Shown here: positions 11,701 through 26,700 of the stretch, one piece after another
Layout: each line of letters opens with the position of its first letter
How positions within the stretch are numbered: position 1 is the first letter of the stretch
DNA from: Pomacea canaliculata
Lineage: Eukaryota > Mollusca > Gastropoda > Architaenioglossa > Ampullariidae
Assembly (NCBI RefSeq): GCF_003073045.1
Contig: NC_037595.1
Location: 9,384,345-9,448,344, forward strand
DNA length: 64,000 bases
Reading direction: 5' to 3'
Notes under the pieces: model-generated
What the model was told of the DNA's origin: nothing
Database searches by the model: none
The model's input: the letters and a program-made list of their open reading frames with translations, nothing else
Position numbers and translations under genes: made by a program

Positions 11701-14700
11701 TGATATTTGAAATGCTTCTGTTATTTTTTTCATTATTCCAATACGGCTTAACAACAGTGAAAAAATGGTGAATTATAACGATACGCCTTTTTTAGGGAGG
11801 AAACACTGATGCAACATTTCGAATGCAGTCAACATCTGGCGAAATTGTTGTAAACAGATTAATTTCCTATCAAAAAGGAGAAACCAAGTTCCAACTGACT
11901 GTGTCCATAACGACGGTAAGAGAGACACCTCCAAAATAATTTATGAACGTTGCCCTTGTCATGTTGTCTGCCTGTCTGTTGTTCTCAGAAACCAAATTTA
12001 TTTTCGTACTAGATGGTGTAGTTGTCCAATTTAACGCTTTTGCATTACTGATGCTTAACTAAAAATATCTTACATTCTAATGAGAGGTCATTAATTCAGG
12101 TAACTTTTGTAGCTTGTCCGAATTAATTGTAAAGTGACTTAAAACTTCGCTGAGTGAATATATTTCGTTAATGTAAAAAATTACACTATCTATAAAAAAT
12201 GCTTTCAAATCGCTTTTATTCGCATAGATTATAGATTATCACAGAGTTATCCGGGTATTAAAAAATATTTAAACATATCATGAAAGTGGTTTTCAATGTC
12301 TAACTTTGGAAAAAAATGTAATTTTAAAGGAAAACATATTTGTACATAAAAAATTTTGTGAGTTATTTTAAGTTCTCTTTCTGACATTTATGTAGAATTT
12401 TTAAAAAAAACTCTTTTTCACAGTATAGTCCCTGGGATTCCCCTGGAAGACATAGTTCTGCGCCAGTTGTAATTAACATCCATGATATCGACGACAACGA
12501 CCCCGTTTTTGACAATCCACAATATACTGTACATGTCCAAGAGGAGGTAAGCAAGCAGAAGCATAATGTAGTAATAATTATTTTTACTCTTTATGTCATA
12601 AACTTCGTCATGAAGCAAGGAGGACATATTCAGTAGATACTAAGCAGCTGCCAGGACCATCCATCCTGATCTGTCTATCGCTAGACACTGAAACGTTCTA
12701 ACATTTTTTCTTTTTCCTGTAAGGTTCTTCAGTGTTTATTTACAAAGTTAATAAAATATGAGTTTTCAGTTTATTCCTATATATTTATTGGCATTCATTA
12801 CAGTTTTATTGAGTATTATAATGCACCAGCATGATAGTACGGTTATAAATACATCAAGCACTGGTTTTAACGGTGTGGTGGTCCTGTGCGATTTCAGGAT
12901 TCACTAAAAAATTTTGTTTCGTGCAGAACTCCACTGTGCTCAATGATCCACTTTTTACTTCCCCCCCTGTGTTTGCCTTCGACCAAGACACTGGCATCAA
13001 CGACAGCGTCACATACTCCATCAACGGTTAGCTACAATCTTTCTGTCACTCTTTTCATATGTGATCTAGAACAGCGAAACATTTGTGTATGTTACTCACA
13101 TTTACCCTTTGTTGTGATTAAAAAATTGCATTTTGCAAGTATCTATTTATAAAGTACCCCATATCATTTTATATTGTTTGCATATTATTGCTTTAGGCAT
13201 CACGGACACTGTAGGCATTCACAATGAGACTGGGCAAGTGTGGGTAACACGAGTGATGGACAGAGAGGTGGAGCCTTTCGCTAATGTGAACATTAAGGTA
13301 AGACTGTCAGCCTAGTGTCATTCTATTATCACTGTTGCTTTCTTCGTCAGGTTCCTCGATGTATGCATCAGTGTACAGCATAAATATGGGAATAAATATT
13401 CGCATATTCTCTGTATGTGACACATGTTCAAGGTTTTTCTTCGAGTACTCTGGTTTTGATTCCTTCCCTTTCCCTTAATAGTGTAAAAATTATATCATGC
13501 AAAGCTAATCAAACAACAGTGACTACTGTGCTAAGTTCCCTCGATTATTTGTGGAGCAGAAAAGGAATAGTTCGAGTCCCTGTGACTGGCAACACACACA
13601 CATACAAACAGAAACACACCAACCACAAATCAGCTGTCCTGCATGAGGAGGTACCCGATTTAACAGAATCATCCTGTAAATCAGAAAGTTGCATAAGGGC
13701 ATCAGTAAAAGTTAAACAGTTTAATCTAATCAAGGTGGAAAACAGTGTATAAGAGAGAAATATTAATTTCATTGTCACAAATAAAGATCGTTTCTTCCCG
13801 CAGGCAAATCAGGTGCACAACTCGTGGAGGTCGTCGGTGGCCTCGGTCCTCGTGGTAGTAGATGACATCAACGACAACCGCCCAAAGTTTTCGATAAACA
13901 ATCCAACTCTCGTCACAATTCCAGAACATTCCGCTTTCGGTTCGTCGGTTGTTCGAGTTTTAGCCCTTGATGCTGATGAGGTGAGATCAGACATTAATTA
14001 GCCCCTTTCTTTCTATGGTTTACCTTTTCAGAAACTGATAGCAATATAACTTTTGATCCTTGCAATACTTTATGTCGTAGTGTAACAGGAGGGAAATGAA
14101 AAACATCTTAACGAGATGAAATGCTAATCACAGTTTGTTTCAATTCTAAAGACTGTTTTCTTCCTCATTATTCTCTTCTATGCACAAAGCTATCCATCCA
14201 CTGCTACATTTATCAAAATAGATGAGATATTAAATATTTCAGAAAATACAAAATGTAGTAAATTTCGTCCTCATATTAACAAGATCATTATCCTCAGCAG
14301 CAACATCGTGTGAACTGTTTTTATTTCACACTTGTATGGTCTACGTCTTGCGCGATATATCCACATTTTAACCTTACTTTGATTTTCAGGGAGATAATGC
14401 ACTTTTCAATTACACACTTAAATCACACCAAAATGTCTTCAACATTCAAACCGACATTCTGGGAAGTCCGCGGTATGGCATCGTGACGGTGGTCAATTCT
14501 TCCGCCCTGGACAGAGAAACCATTTCTTCTCTGACTCTAACGGTCAGTGGTGTACATTTTTTCTCTATATTATTTATCAGGTAAGATATAAATACGATAT
14601 ACCTACTGACATTTTTTCTTTTTCTGGCAATAGTAAGATTCTGAAGGATGGGTTTACATGCGAAAAATGTAATGCAACTAATATAAGTCACATCGGACGA

Positions 14701-17700
14701 TCATCCGAAGTTCGATATGTCAGGCAACATTTGCAAGCGTTGACGAGTCCGCTGATGTGTCGGTTGTTTTAAACATTGTTTTTGTTTATTTAAGGTGTAC
14801 ACTGAAGAGTTCACACCACAACAAGGAGGAGACTGCAGTACTGGCATGTGCAACATCACCATCACCATACAACTGACCGACATCAACGACAACAGCCCTG
14901 TCTTTGACAACTCCAGCTACAGGCTGACAGTCAGGAACAACATCAAAGGTGTCTTCTTAGTGGCGGTATGTCAGTGTGGAGGTTTACAGTTCTGTTATTG
15001 TGCTTGGAATGCCGTTTGCCATTGTAACTTGCGTTGTTAATGGTTAAAAGTATATACATTTTACAATTCTTTATCTTTAACTGATTATCGTCTGACAAAG
15101 TGTTGGACAGCATTAAAATCGAGGTCTCTTCAGCACACTTTGTTGGCTTCATTGCTTCAAGAAGCTCTTTCTGGTAAAATCATCATTAGGATTTAACCTC
15201 TGGATAGCAGTCACTTAAAGCTCGGTATAATTTTACTAAAAAACGAACAAAGTTTTATCCTTGTTTCAGGTCAATGCAAGTGATGCTGACGAAGGTGAGA
15301 ACGCAGACCTGAGGTACAGGTGTTTGCCCTCCTACGCCCTCGGCAGTGACGGCTGCAGTGTAATTACAGTTGAGGACAAAACTGGCGAAATCAGTCTGAG
15401 TCAGCCTGTGGACAATTTACAGGTTTACTATGCCTCTATAGAAGCATGTGACAGTCCTACTGATGTCTCACAAATGTGAGTGACAGTGCGTTGTGTACAT
15501 TGTTATCGACCTCTGTATTAATGTTTGCCTATATGTGAACAACTGTCTATCAACACTCAAGTCAGATGGTGTAGAATCTACTCACACAGGTTAGTTCAAA
15601 TGACTGAAATTGCTACTATTATAGACATAAGGTATTTACAACTATTACAGTTATATATAGTTACCTCTGCTCTGAGTGTATGTTATGGTAGATGAATTGT
15701 GTTGTTACAGGCGCTGTACCACAGTCCCCGTTATGATCAGTCTGAACCCTGACCTTCAGCTCAACGTGACGTCATACAACTTCACAGTTTATGAGAATTT
15801 ACCGGCGGGTACCTACGTTGGTGACATCTTGGTTCGTGTTAAGACATGTTGATAGCTTTACTCCAGAGATGATAGTTCAGAAAGCTATAAATATTTTCTC
15901 AAATTTCAAACACACATTTGTTGGGGGTTATTCATCCAATTAGTATTTAAAATTACTGGGTTTTGTAGAGAGTCGTACTGTGACGTATTTGCAAGCTTAA
16001 TTAAGTTGCTAATGACAGCAGTTTAGTCCTTTGTTAACCTTTCATTAAGAATACCTTTTGTTATATTGTGCTTATGACTAACTCTGGAGAAAAAACTCGC
16101 AACCTTCATCAAAAGACTCCCTGTGCATCGGCCTATTTATAAATAGGTAGAGTACTTGTTTGAACTTTTCTCACTTTACAAATAAGACTTTAAAATATGC
16201 AATAACTTTTAACCTAGCTTTGATTTTTTAAATTTTTTTATATTCCATTTCAGAATTACAACAATCAATTTGAACTTCAAGACAAAAATTTTGAACTCAA
16301 TGGAAGGTACATAACAATAGTTTTATTTTTCATTAATACTTAAATAAAAAGAATAAAGTATTAAGCAGCAATATAATTTTACATTTTTCTCGTGTATAGA
16401 ATACATGCTTATTTTTATGATGTATGCTACATCAATCAAAATGTCTACCCATGATTTTATTGCATGTTTGCCTCCAAACTTTCTGGTATATATGTCAAAG
16501 TACAGGATGAATGTAAATTTGCGAACACAAAAAGACTAGCGATTTAATAAAGATCTTGTTTTCTTTATAATAACAACTAATAAAGAGACATATGAAGTGT
16601 ATGCACTGTGCAGTTTGTGCAGTGACTGAATATCACTTCATGAACATGTATCCAGAATTCCGGAGAAATACAAACACAAAAATCAAACGTCCGTTTCAAA
16701 TAAACTTTAATAATATATCCATAAAAATGTCGGATGTCTTTTGGTCTTGTAACCCAGCTTTAAGTTTACGTGTTTTTCAGAACACTCCGTACAAAAAAAT
16801 TCTTGGACAGGGAGGAGCAGGACTGGTACACGTTTGCTATCAACACTCGTAACGAGGTGTTTGAACCTTTCCAGCTAAAAGAAAATTACTACAGGGTCGT
16901 TTGCTGTAGACTTTAATAGATAATTGTATGGAATAATAAGTAGTGTGCTGACAGAGACCATGTGCCTAATGTTTAGTCTTCTCATGCAGTATGAGAAAGA
17001 GATTTAAAGAGGGTATGGGTGAAATGTATTCATTCATTCTCTACTTGACTGGGATTGATCGTTGGACAGAGCACATGGATACACGTGACAATTAACAAGA
17101 CCCCTAATTCACGCCTGTCTAGGACGATAATGAACAGGTCCTGTACCTGTATAGTCCCGTGTTTTATCTTCGTCAGCCAGTTCTTCCTCTGGCCACAGCC
17201 TTCTATAACGTGTCGTGCCTGGTCACACAGCCAAACCACACCAGACTATTCACTTGACTGTTGCAAGTAGGGCTTCCTGGTGTCATACTAGTGTAGACAT
17301 TATTAGGACTGGTTATACTTGGCGAAGACAAATATAAGAAATAAATAGGTATTTTCTCCTTACAGAACAACACAAACATCTCTGTCCTGGTCACTGTGCT
17401 GGACGTCAACGACAACAGTCCAGTCTTCAACAACACCAACTACAAACTGACCGTGGTGAACAATATTAAGGACGTCCTCGTAGAGACCGTGAGTTCTTGT
17501 TTATTTTTACTTTTATGACTGTTGATTTGCGTTGTTTATGCTAAATCTCTCTTTGTATGTTTCTTATTTTTACTATTTTAATCCACAATCGTGTTGGCGC
17601 TGTTTTCTTGTTAAAATATTCCCATTCAAGGCCTCGTTGAGTTCTACTGTCTGCCTAGTCTCTTACTAATCAAGAGATTTTTACACACTTCTGCTCAATA

Positions 17701-20700
17701 ATTTTAAGGCAAATGCAAGCTGCAATTTATTTCAACACTACATACAACCTCCTCGGAATGTAATGATCTTTCAGTTTTATACATTTGTTGATCTTTCCCA
17801 GTTCATAAAACAATTAACAATAAAATATCTGCTTAGTAATCATCTACAGATCGCTGTGATATTTGATTGCATTTCATCCTTAAGGTTATAACATTCAGTC
17901 TCATGTTTTGTTTGTTTTGTTGTTGTTTTTTTTGTTTCAGATCCGTGCTAGTGATGCTGACGAAGGTGAAAACGCACATCTCAGTTACAAGTGTGTGTCT
18001 GTAGCAGACATGGATGGTTGTGGTGAGATTACTGTCAACAGTACAACTGGGGACATAAGGCTACGACAGCCTCTCACCAAATCACAAATGTATTTTGCAC
18101 TGGTTGAGGCGTGCGATAACCATGTTGATGTCTCACAAAGGTGAGTGAAAGTGCAGTGCAGCTGTTTTTTTATAATTAATTATCTTTTCATTAATTTTTA
18201 TTTCTTTGTTAGGGAATTAATTGCACCTCTCTGTGGCATAGTAATATGTAATTAAAAGTAATATAGTGAATCGTATAAAGAAACAAAGGCTGCGATTATG
18301 ACTCTCCTGAAATTGAGGAACATAGTCTTGCTTAGTGAAACACTTACTTTCTCGTTATCCTTGTTATACTGTACATTACTGAACTGTTACAGTCGCTGTA
18401 CTTCAGTTCCTATCAGAATCAGTCTGCCTCCTGATTTTGACCTCAACGTGACGTCATACAACTTCACGGTTCACGAGAATTTGCCGGCGGGGACGTACGT
18501 TGGCGACCTCTTGGTTTGTGTCAACAGCCTGTTACTAGTTTACATTTAGGGACAGTGCTTTCTTAATCATCTAGATAATTTTGTTTATAATTTTACACTA
18601 AACAACGCTCGCTTTACTTGCTACATCATAGCACCGTTAAACATTTGGGTGTTATAAGAATAAAGCTAATTACATTTCTTAATTATTTGACTGACCATAA
18701 TTTTCTGCGAATTTTTAACACACTTTACGGGCACTTACTGTCAAAAAAAATCGGAGACATGCGTTTTACAGAAGTTTCTGTGGCTCATTACTTCTGCAGT
18801 TTAATTCAGATGGCAAAATTGCTCACAATGTTACCGACTTGTCTTTTTACATGGGATTCTACTTCTAGTGAGATTCTATTAGTGAGATTACACATATATC
18901 AATCAAAGAGCTATGTAGTACGTTCTTATAGGGGATCAAGAAAGTTGTAGTGTAGTGCAGTCTAGTGAATAATAAGGAAAATACTATTACGTCAGTTGTG
19001 AAGACTAAATTTAAAATGGCATGAACTGAAGTCTTTCAATAAATATTTCTTTTGTTTCACAAGTAAGATTATGATAAAACAACTTTGGAGATTTCTCTTT
19101 TCAGGATTATGACAGTCACTTTGAGCTCCATCATGACAAATTTCAGCTCGATGAAGGGTAGAAAACATTGTATATTTAATAATTGTGCTTTCATTTAAAC
19201 TTCTAACTGCTACATCATGTATCAAGGTAGTTAGCAGCAGTAGCATTTTGCATTCATCATACTGCTCAGATTGAAGGGTGTCTACACAATTACGGAGGTT
19301 GAAAAAGTTAGAACTCTTTATTTTAATTGAAACTTTCATTCAATTCACCACTGAATGACTTTATTGAGATAACATCTCTACGATTGATGATGGACTGAAA
19401 GACGCAGTCTATGGTGAAAAAGACGAGCAGATAGTCCACGTGTCCAAGTGAGATCAAGTTATTTTTAGCCATCTATGAAATAATATAAACCTAAAGCTCG
19501 TCTTTTGATACTGTCTTATAAACTTGTGTTGCACAGAACTATCCGCACTAAAGTTTCATTGGACCGAGAGGCTCAAGACCAATACATGTCTGTCATCAAC
19601 ACCCACAACCAGGTACAAAATCACCCAGTCTAAAATCACTTTTATTCTGAAATTTATTGCCTACAGAACTTAAAATATGCAATATATATTTTAATATAAT
19701 AATAGTATAAATATATATTTATAGTTTGACTGTCGACGTGCCCTTTGTCTACACATTAAAAAGGGATACAAAGAAATGCAGCTATTTAAGGAATAAATGT
19801 AGACATAAGTATAACTGTTTACGCTTAGAAAAATAAACAGATTTAAGAAGTAAACAAGTGTCTTCTCGCTACAGAACAACACAAACATCTCAGTGCTGGT
19901 CACTGTCCTGGACGTCAACGATAACAGCCCTGTCTTTGATCGCTCCAACTACAGACTGACTGTGGTGGACAATACTCGTGACGCCCTCGTGCACAAGGTC
20001 AGGTCTTCTGTTTTGGCTTTTATGAATATACTACACTACTTGGCGCTCATGACGATAGTTATACCACAATGGATTCATAAAAGACTTCTACTCGCATCAC
20101 CATTTTAAATCGTTAAAAAAACATTGATAGTGAAGTTTCTTACAAGACACCTAGCAATACGTATAAAAATATAATGTTCTCTATCTTACTTTACTAAAAC
20201 AAAAAAAAAAACTCAGTTTGAATCTCACGTCCATGTATGTTTCAGGTCAATGCTAGCGATGCTGATGAAGGTGAGAATGCACGCCTCCAGTACAGATGCA
20301 TGCCTTCCTATGTCAGTAGTAGTAATGGCTGCAGTGTGTTCACTGTTAACAACTCAACTGGTGAAATAAGGTTGCAGCAGGAACTAACCAGTTTAGAAAT
20401 GTATTTGGTGCTAGTGGAGGCGTGTGATACTCCGACTGATACCTCACAAAGGTGAGTAAAAGGCGTTACGTCTGTTCTATGCTTATTTTGTAAGAAATTT
20501 CTTAACACAAGCATGTGTAAAACGTTTCTGTTTACAGTTTAGTGACGGGACACAACCCATTCAAATTCAAGTTAGTGACGGCAAGAATTATTGCTATCTT
20601 TAAAAAAGGATGAACATGTGTTGTTAATTTTTTCTTTCCACTCAAAATATCCAGATTATGTTGTTTTATAACTGTTTCCTATGTTCCTATGTATTGTATT

Positions 20701-23700
20701 AATTTGTTCCAGTCGCTGCACCACAGTTCCTGTCAGAATCAGTCTACTTCTCGATTTTGACCTCAGCGTGACGTCATATAACTTCACGGTTCACGAGAAT
20801 TTGCCGGCGGGGACGTACGTTGGAGACATCTTGGTTCGTGTAAACATCATGCTGATATTTTTATTGGCGTAAATATTTGTGTATAAGTCTATATCCGTAC
20901 AAAGAGTTTCTTTGTATTGTTCTTTGAAATGAGAAATAAAATTAAAACTAGGGAGCGTTGCTAATACATTTTCGAAAAAATCATTGATTGCTGTAGTTTA
21001 GTCTTGTGCTCATCTCTATATTCGGTATGAATCTTTGACCTCTGGACGTGCACTTACTTCCTCAAGACGTACGTATGTATCAACAGATTTGTGTTCTTCG
21101 TGTACTTCTGATTGTGTTATATATTTATTATCATATGAAACTGCAAGATGGGGATCCTAACTTTTCATTCAATATGCAGCTCAAGATTGCTGCAAAAGCG
21201 AGTGATGCACGGTGGAGTGGAATCAAGCCAATAGATACAAACATAATGAAGATATTTCTTTGGAAAAAAATTATTTTCTTCCATTTCAGTATTACGACCC
21301 TCACTTTGAGCTTCAAGATGACACGTTTGAGCTTAATGAGAGGTATTGTAGTTACACTAGTTAAACTACTTTCATTATTTGTAAAGGGAGTAGATTAAAG
21401 TAATGGACAGTAGTATTGTTTTTACACTCAGAAGATAACATCGCGTGTTTTCTCGATGACTGAGAGGCCGACAAATAATGTCATTGTAGATTTTAATATC
21501 TTGTCTGTCAAATGATGAAAGAGTCATGTATGGTCTGTTAACACTACTTTAATAACTTGTGTTGTTCAGAAACCTTCAAACATTAAAATCACTGGACCGA
21601 GAAATGCAAGACCAACACAAGTTTGTCATCAACACCAACGACCAGGTAACAAAGCCACCGTGTGTGTAATATGACTTGTTCCTAAAATCTTCATTGTTTT
21701 TTGTAAAAATACTATGCGACTAGCCATGCGATGTAGGTATTGTATTTTGCATCCCTTTATATGTTTAAAAGCCGTATAAGGAATATTTACGAGCGGGAAG
21801 AAAAATATAGACTTTACTAACACTCGTTAGCACATAGGGAACAATGTAGTATCACTAACATCTGTTAACACTCAATGACTAATCTAATGTAATAAGTAAT
21901 CTCGATACATAATTTAAAATTTTTAAGTTTGAAGAATTTAACACATCTTTCTCGCTATAGAACAACACAAACATCTCAGTCGTGGTCACTGTTCTGGACG
22001 TCAACGACAACAGCCCGGTCTTTAACAAGTCAAACTACAGACTGATTGTGGTGGACAACAATGAAAACACCTTCTTAGAGACAGTGAGGTTTTGTTTCTT
22101 TTGGTTTATGTGAATTTGTTTATTGTAATTTACATTCTTCATGCTAAATTTAACTAGCTTCTTGTCATGGTGTGTGTGTGCGTGTCCTCGAACATGTAGC
22201 CACACTGCTGTACATCTTTAATCATACCTGTGCTTAAGGTCGTCTACTTTGCTGTAAGCTCTACATGTAGAGAGAAATCTGAACACCGCTGCTCATAGCA
22301 TCGACTCATAACGTTCCAAAAAAGTCAAAATACTATAAAAGCACCTCAGTACAATTTACTTTTGATGCCTTGAAGTCCTCTTCAGTTTATATGTCCATAA
22401 GTAATGAAACATCTGATCAGTTTAGTACATACCTGGGATAATGTTTTCACTGGCAGTTTTGAACCCACATTCATTACAGTTAATTTCATTTGTGTTTCAG
22501 ATTAACGCTAGTGATGCTGACGAAGGTGAGAATGCAGTGCTCAGGTACAGGTGTGTGTCCTCTGTAACAAGCAATGATGCCTGTGATGTCATGACAGTCA
22601 ATGACACAACTGGGGAAACAAGGCTTCTACAGTCTCTGGTCAGTTCACACACGTATTACGCGCTGGTTGAAGCGTGTGACAGTCTCACTGACATCTCACA
22701 GAGGTGAGCGGAAGTGCGTCACGTTAATGTTTTGATGTCGGTTGCTGGGGATTGTACTGCAATTTCCTTCCCTAAACGAAATAGAATGTCAAATTATCAT
22801 ATAGCAAAACAAATTACTTAAGGTCAAGTAGTCAAGTAAATAATTTCTTGACCCAGCAACATGATCACAGGAAAAACTTAGATGTATCCAACAAGTGGTG
22901 GTGGTCGTGGTTGTGGTGGTGGTCGTGGTTGTATACTGGCATTGCAGAATGCTCCATTCTTAAGTGCTATATATCTGTTTTTCATATGAAGATGAAATTA
23001 CGTGACAATGAACAAATACCTGAAGCTGTTATATGTAAATATCAAAGAAAACGAGAGGACTGACTGTGCTGCCTTGTTTCACTGTAGACGCTGTACCACA
23101 GTACCTGTTAGTCTCCATCTTCCTTCAGCCTTCAACGTGACGTCATACAACTTCACGGTTCACGAGAATTTGCCGGCGGGGACGTACGTTGGCGACATCT
23201 TGGTTCGTGTCGTAACACTGAGTACTAATTTTAGTTTCAACACAATGGTCTTTATCTGTTCACTCTAATTTTGAACAATTACTTTGAATTTGGGTTTCAA
23301 ATACGAAATTAATTAACTTGCTGAGGCTTCGAAACCACAGAAAGCCTCACCGCCATGTAAAGTAGGTCTGTCTACAGAAAATACCTGATTTAGTATAATA
23401 CGTATAATAAGTTTCTGTGGCGAGTTAACTCTTCTGTCCGTGTTGTTAAAAAAATGAATGGCAACATAACAACAGCTAGTTTCTTCTTATTATGATTTCT
23501 CCTGCACGGATTTGATGTGTCTGTGTTAATCAGAACTTTGGTACAAAACGGTTATTTCAGCTTGTAAAGGATACTTGACACTCGTCAATTTCTATCATTC
23601 TTTTGTAAAATTCACTAATAAATGACAAAAGACGAGGCCCATTTACAAGTAAACACCTTTCATTTCACTTCAGTTATCTTTTTTTCTGATTGGTTATTTC

Positions 23701-26700
23701 AGAATCACGACGATCACTTTGTTCTTCAGCATGACAAGTTTGAACTTCATGACGGGTAATATTTTTAGTCGTATTTACTTAAATTAATTATACACCTTGT
23801 TTACAGTTAAGGGCGTGTACTTTAGTATTATGTTCTCTTCGGAAATTAAATCTCTTTTTTTTAATTATTCTTTTCCTTTCAATAACTGACAAGAGACTGA
23901 GAGACGCAGCCAGGCAGACACACGGGTAGTATTATAGACTCCTTAAAAGACTGACAGGGTAACACACACTTCAATTATTTAAATTAATTCTCAATAACAT
24001 TTGTACACAACATTGTAGGAGGATCGCTGGTGGTTGATTAATACTTTATAAACACGTGTTGTTTAGAACTCTCCGCACGAAGAAGCCTCTGGACAGAGAG
24101 GACCAGGATCATCACACTCTTGTCGTCAACACTAACAACCAGGTATACATGTCTCCCAGATAAAAAAAAATCTTTTTAAATGGTATGGCATGATTTATAA
24201 ATATATTATCCTAATTTAGACATCACATACACGAAGAACTTATTTTCATCCACATTAACAGACAGTTACAAAAAAGGCCATGCGATTATTTGAGGAAGAA
24301 ACGTGCACATTAGTATTTTGAATGTTGGTTATCAATTTCAAGCAAGTGTAAGATGCAAGTAAATCTTCTCTCGTTGCAGAACAACACGAATATTTCCGTC
24401 CTTGTCATTGTCCTGGACGTCAATGACAACAACCCCGTCTTCAAACCGAACGACGGATCTGTGACGTTGAGTGGGGAAGAGACGACTGGTCACGTGATCA
24501 CAGTTGTCAACGTGAGTTATGTCGATCAGATTTTTTGTTTATGTATATGAATGTATAAGTGTATGTATTCACTAGAAATATGTAGTCATCTTGCACTGTG
24601 TGACTAATGTGTTCTGTGACAACTTTTCTCTTGATGAATAACTCAAAATTCTCTCTTACATTATATATTCACCGTGTCAATCCTAACCCTCTATGGCAGG
24701 AGAAACTGCACGCCCTCCATAAAATGATATGATTATCTGTCGCAGGCCTCAGACGACGACGAAGGAGTCAATGCTGAAATGACCTACAGCTTACAGCCGG
24801 ACTCGTAAGTAACCCTGGAGGTAACGTTAGAGGTGAAATAAAAAACACGACAATGATTCGATGATGTGCAGACGATGAGGTTGATATTGAAGTACTGGGG
24901 TTTACACCAGCAGGGCATGATGTTTGTAAACCATTTACTATACATTTAATAATTATCTTCATGAACTGAAAACTGATGGCCATGCACAGGTTTATGTCAT
25001 TTGAACGTCTTTAAACAACGATGTGTAGACTCAAACATCAATTTTTTACCCACTGAAGAGCTATCAAAACTTTAAAACTCTTTTTTTTTTAAATTAGGCG
25101 TCTACTTCATAAATTTTTTTCTATACGCCATCTGAAAATTTTTGTATCGGGAAAACAAAATTTATTAGAATGCAGTTCTTTAAGTCTTCTACAAGTGCCA
25201 TTTATACAAAAAATTTGTTGAAATTTTTCATATTTTGCTTAATATTTGGTAAATAAGCATTTAGAAAGTTTACAAGAGACTAGATGTTATACACATTTTA
25301 AAATCACGATTTGCTGTCAGTTGTGTGCAGGAACTGAGTCAAAGCACTTTTAGAACTATGTCCCATGGTCCAGTTTAATTGTTTAAGTTGAGAGAAGCAG
25401 AACAGAAAATCCTCTTTTTCAAGTAGCTCACTCCAAAGACGCCTTTCAGAATGTTGCAGTACTTCTACATCAATGAGTCAGGGGCAGTAATTCTACAAAC
25501 ATTGTCAACCTTAGAGACGATGGACCTGCTGGTCAAGGCTTCAGATGGTGGTTCGCCATCGTTGTCCGGCTTCTACACACTCAGGGTAAGTGAACTGTCC
25601 TACACAGCTCCTGTACAGCAACTGTTTGTACTCCTTTGTAAACTGTTGCCTCGGCAGCCTGGTCACTAAATTGATGATGGATGATTGATTGATTGATTGA
25701 TGATGATGATGATTTATGACACATAACTAATAACTTCAGATAACTATCCCAGCAGTCAACAGAAACGTTGTCATTTTTGCACCAGTGACGAGCGACAAAC
25801 TAGCCGGAGAGAGAAAGATAATTGAGAGGTATGGACGTCACAAATAATTATTTTTTTGATGTTTTTTTATTCCTTTATTTTACTACCTTTACTGGGTAAA
25901 AAGCTTGAGCAATATCATGTAAAGTTAGTCCAGCCTCGTAAAGCTGTGCAAGAGACATTTCACGTTCAAAATATTCACGATCATCGTCAAATTCTTTAGT
26001 GTATCCTTAGCATGTCCTTCCTCTGACCGACCAATCTAAAACGAGTTCATGCTCAAGTAGTCAGTGGAAGTAGCGCCTTGTGTGGCCAAGTTAATGAGAT
26101 CCATCTAAACTATCAAAAGAAGAAAACCACCATACCCTGTTCTTGATAACAATATCAGGATTATAATACTTCATGAAGAGAGATTTCGAGAACTTTCGAG
26201 GTAAGACTTCTCTTGACTTGTATTTTATTTATATATGCTTATAATGCCTGCTAGAATCGTACCGACAATTTCTTTATAGAAATTTAAGTTTGAAATCTCA
26301 TTTCATTTGCTATGCAATGTTTGATTAACTGCGTTGATACAGACACTTATTTTGTGTGTCCATATTTTTTCAGTGAACTTATGCGAATCCTAGGTGCAAA
26401 TGTCACCGTTGAAACCGTTCGACAACATTCAGCTGACAGGTAAAGACATTTTTAGCTATAGTTACAATATCTATTCTACATGTACACTACAGAAGCGTTA
26501 AAAAATATTGTGAGTGGACATTTTAGAAAAGATACCGATTTTCTTATCATGAAGAAGGAGACGAAGTAGACGAAGACCTTAATCAGCTTATTTGTACGAA
26601 TAAACGTTTCATAACCTGTTTTCTCCTTTCTGAATTTTTAAAAGAAATTTTAAATAATTTTTATCCCGATTTCAATATTCTTTTAGCTAATATTGCATTG

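Noticed and set aside
17055-17270. Extra cadherin exon between 16856 and 17366
   Set aside because: The open frame has no cadherin motif, and the flanking exons already join in phase as in every other cassette.
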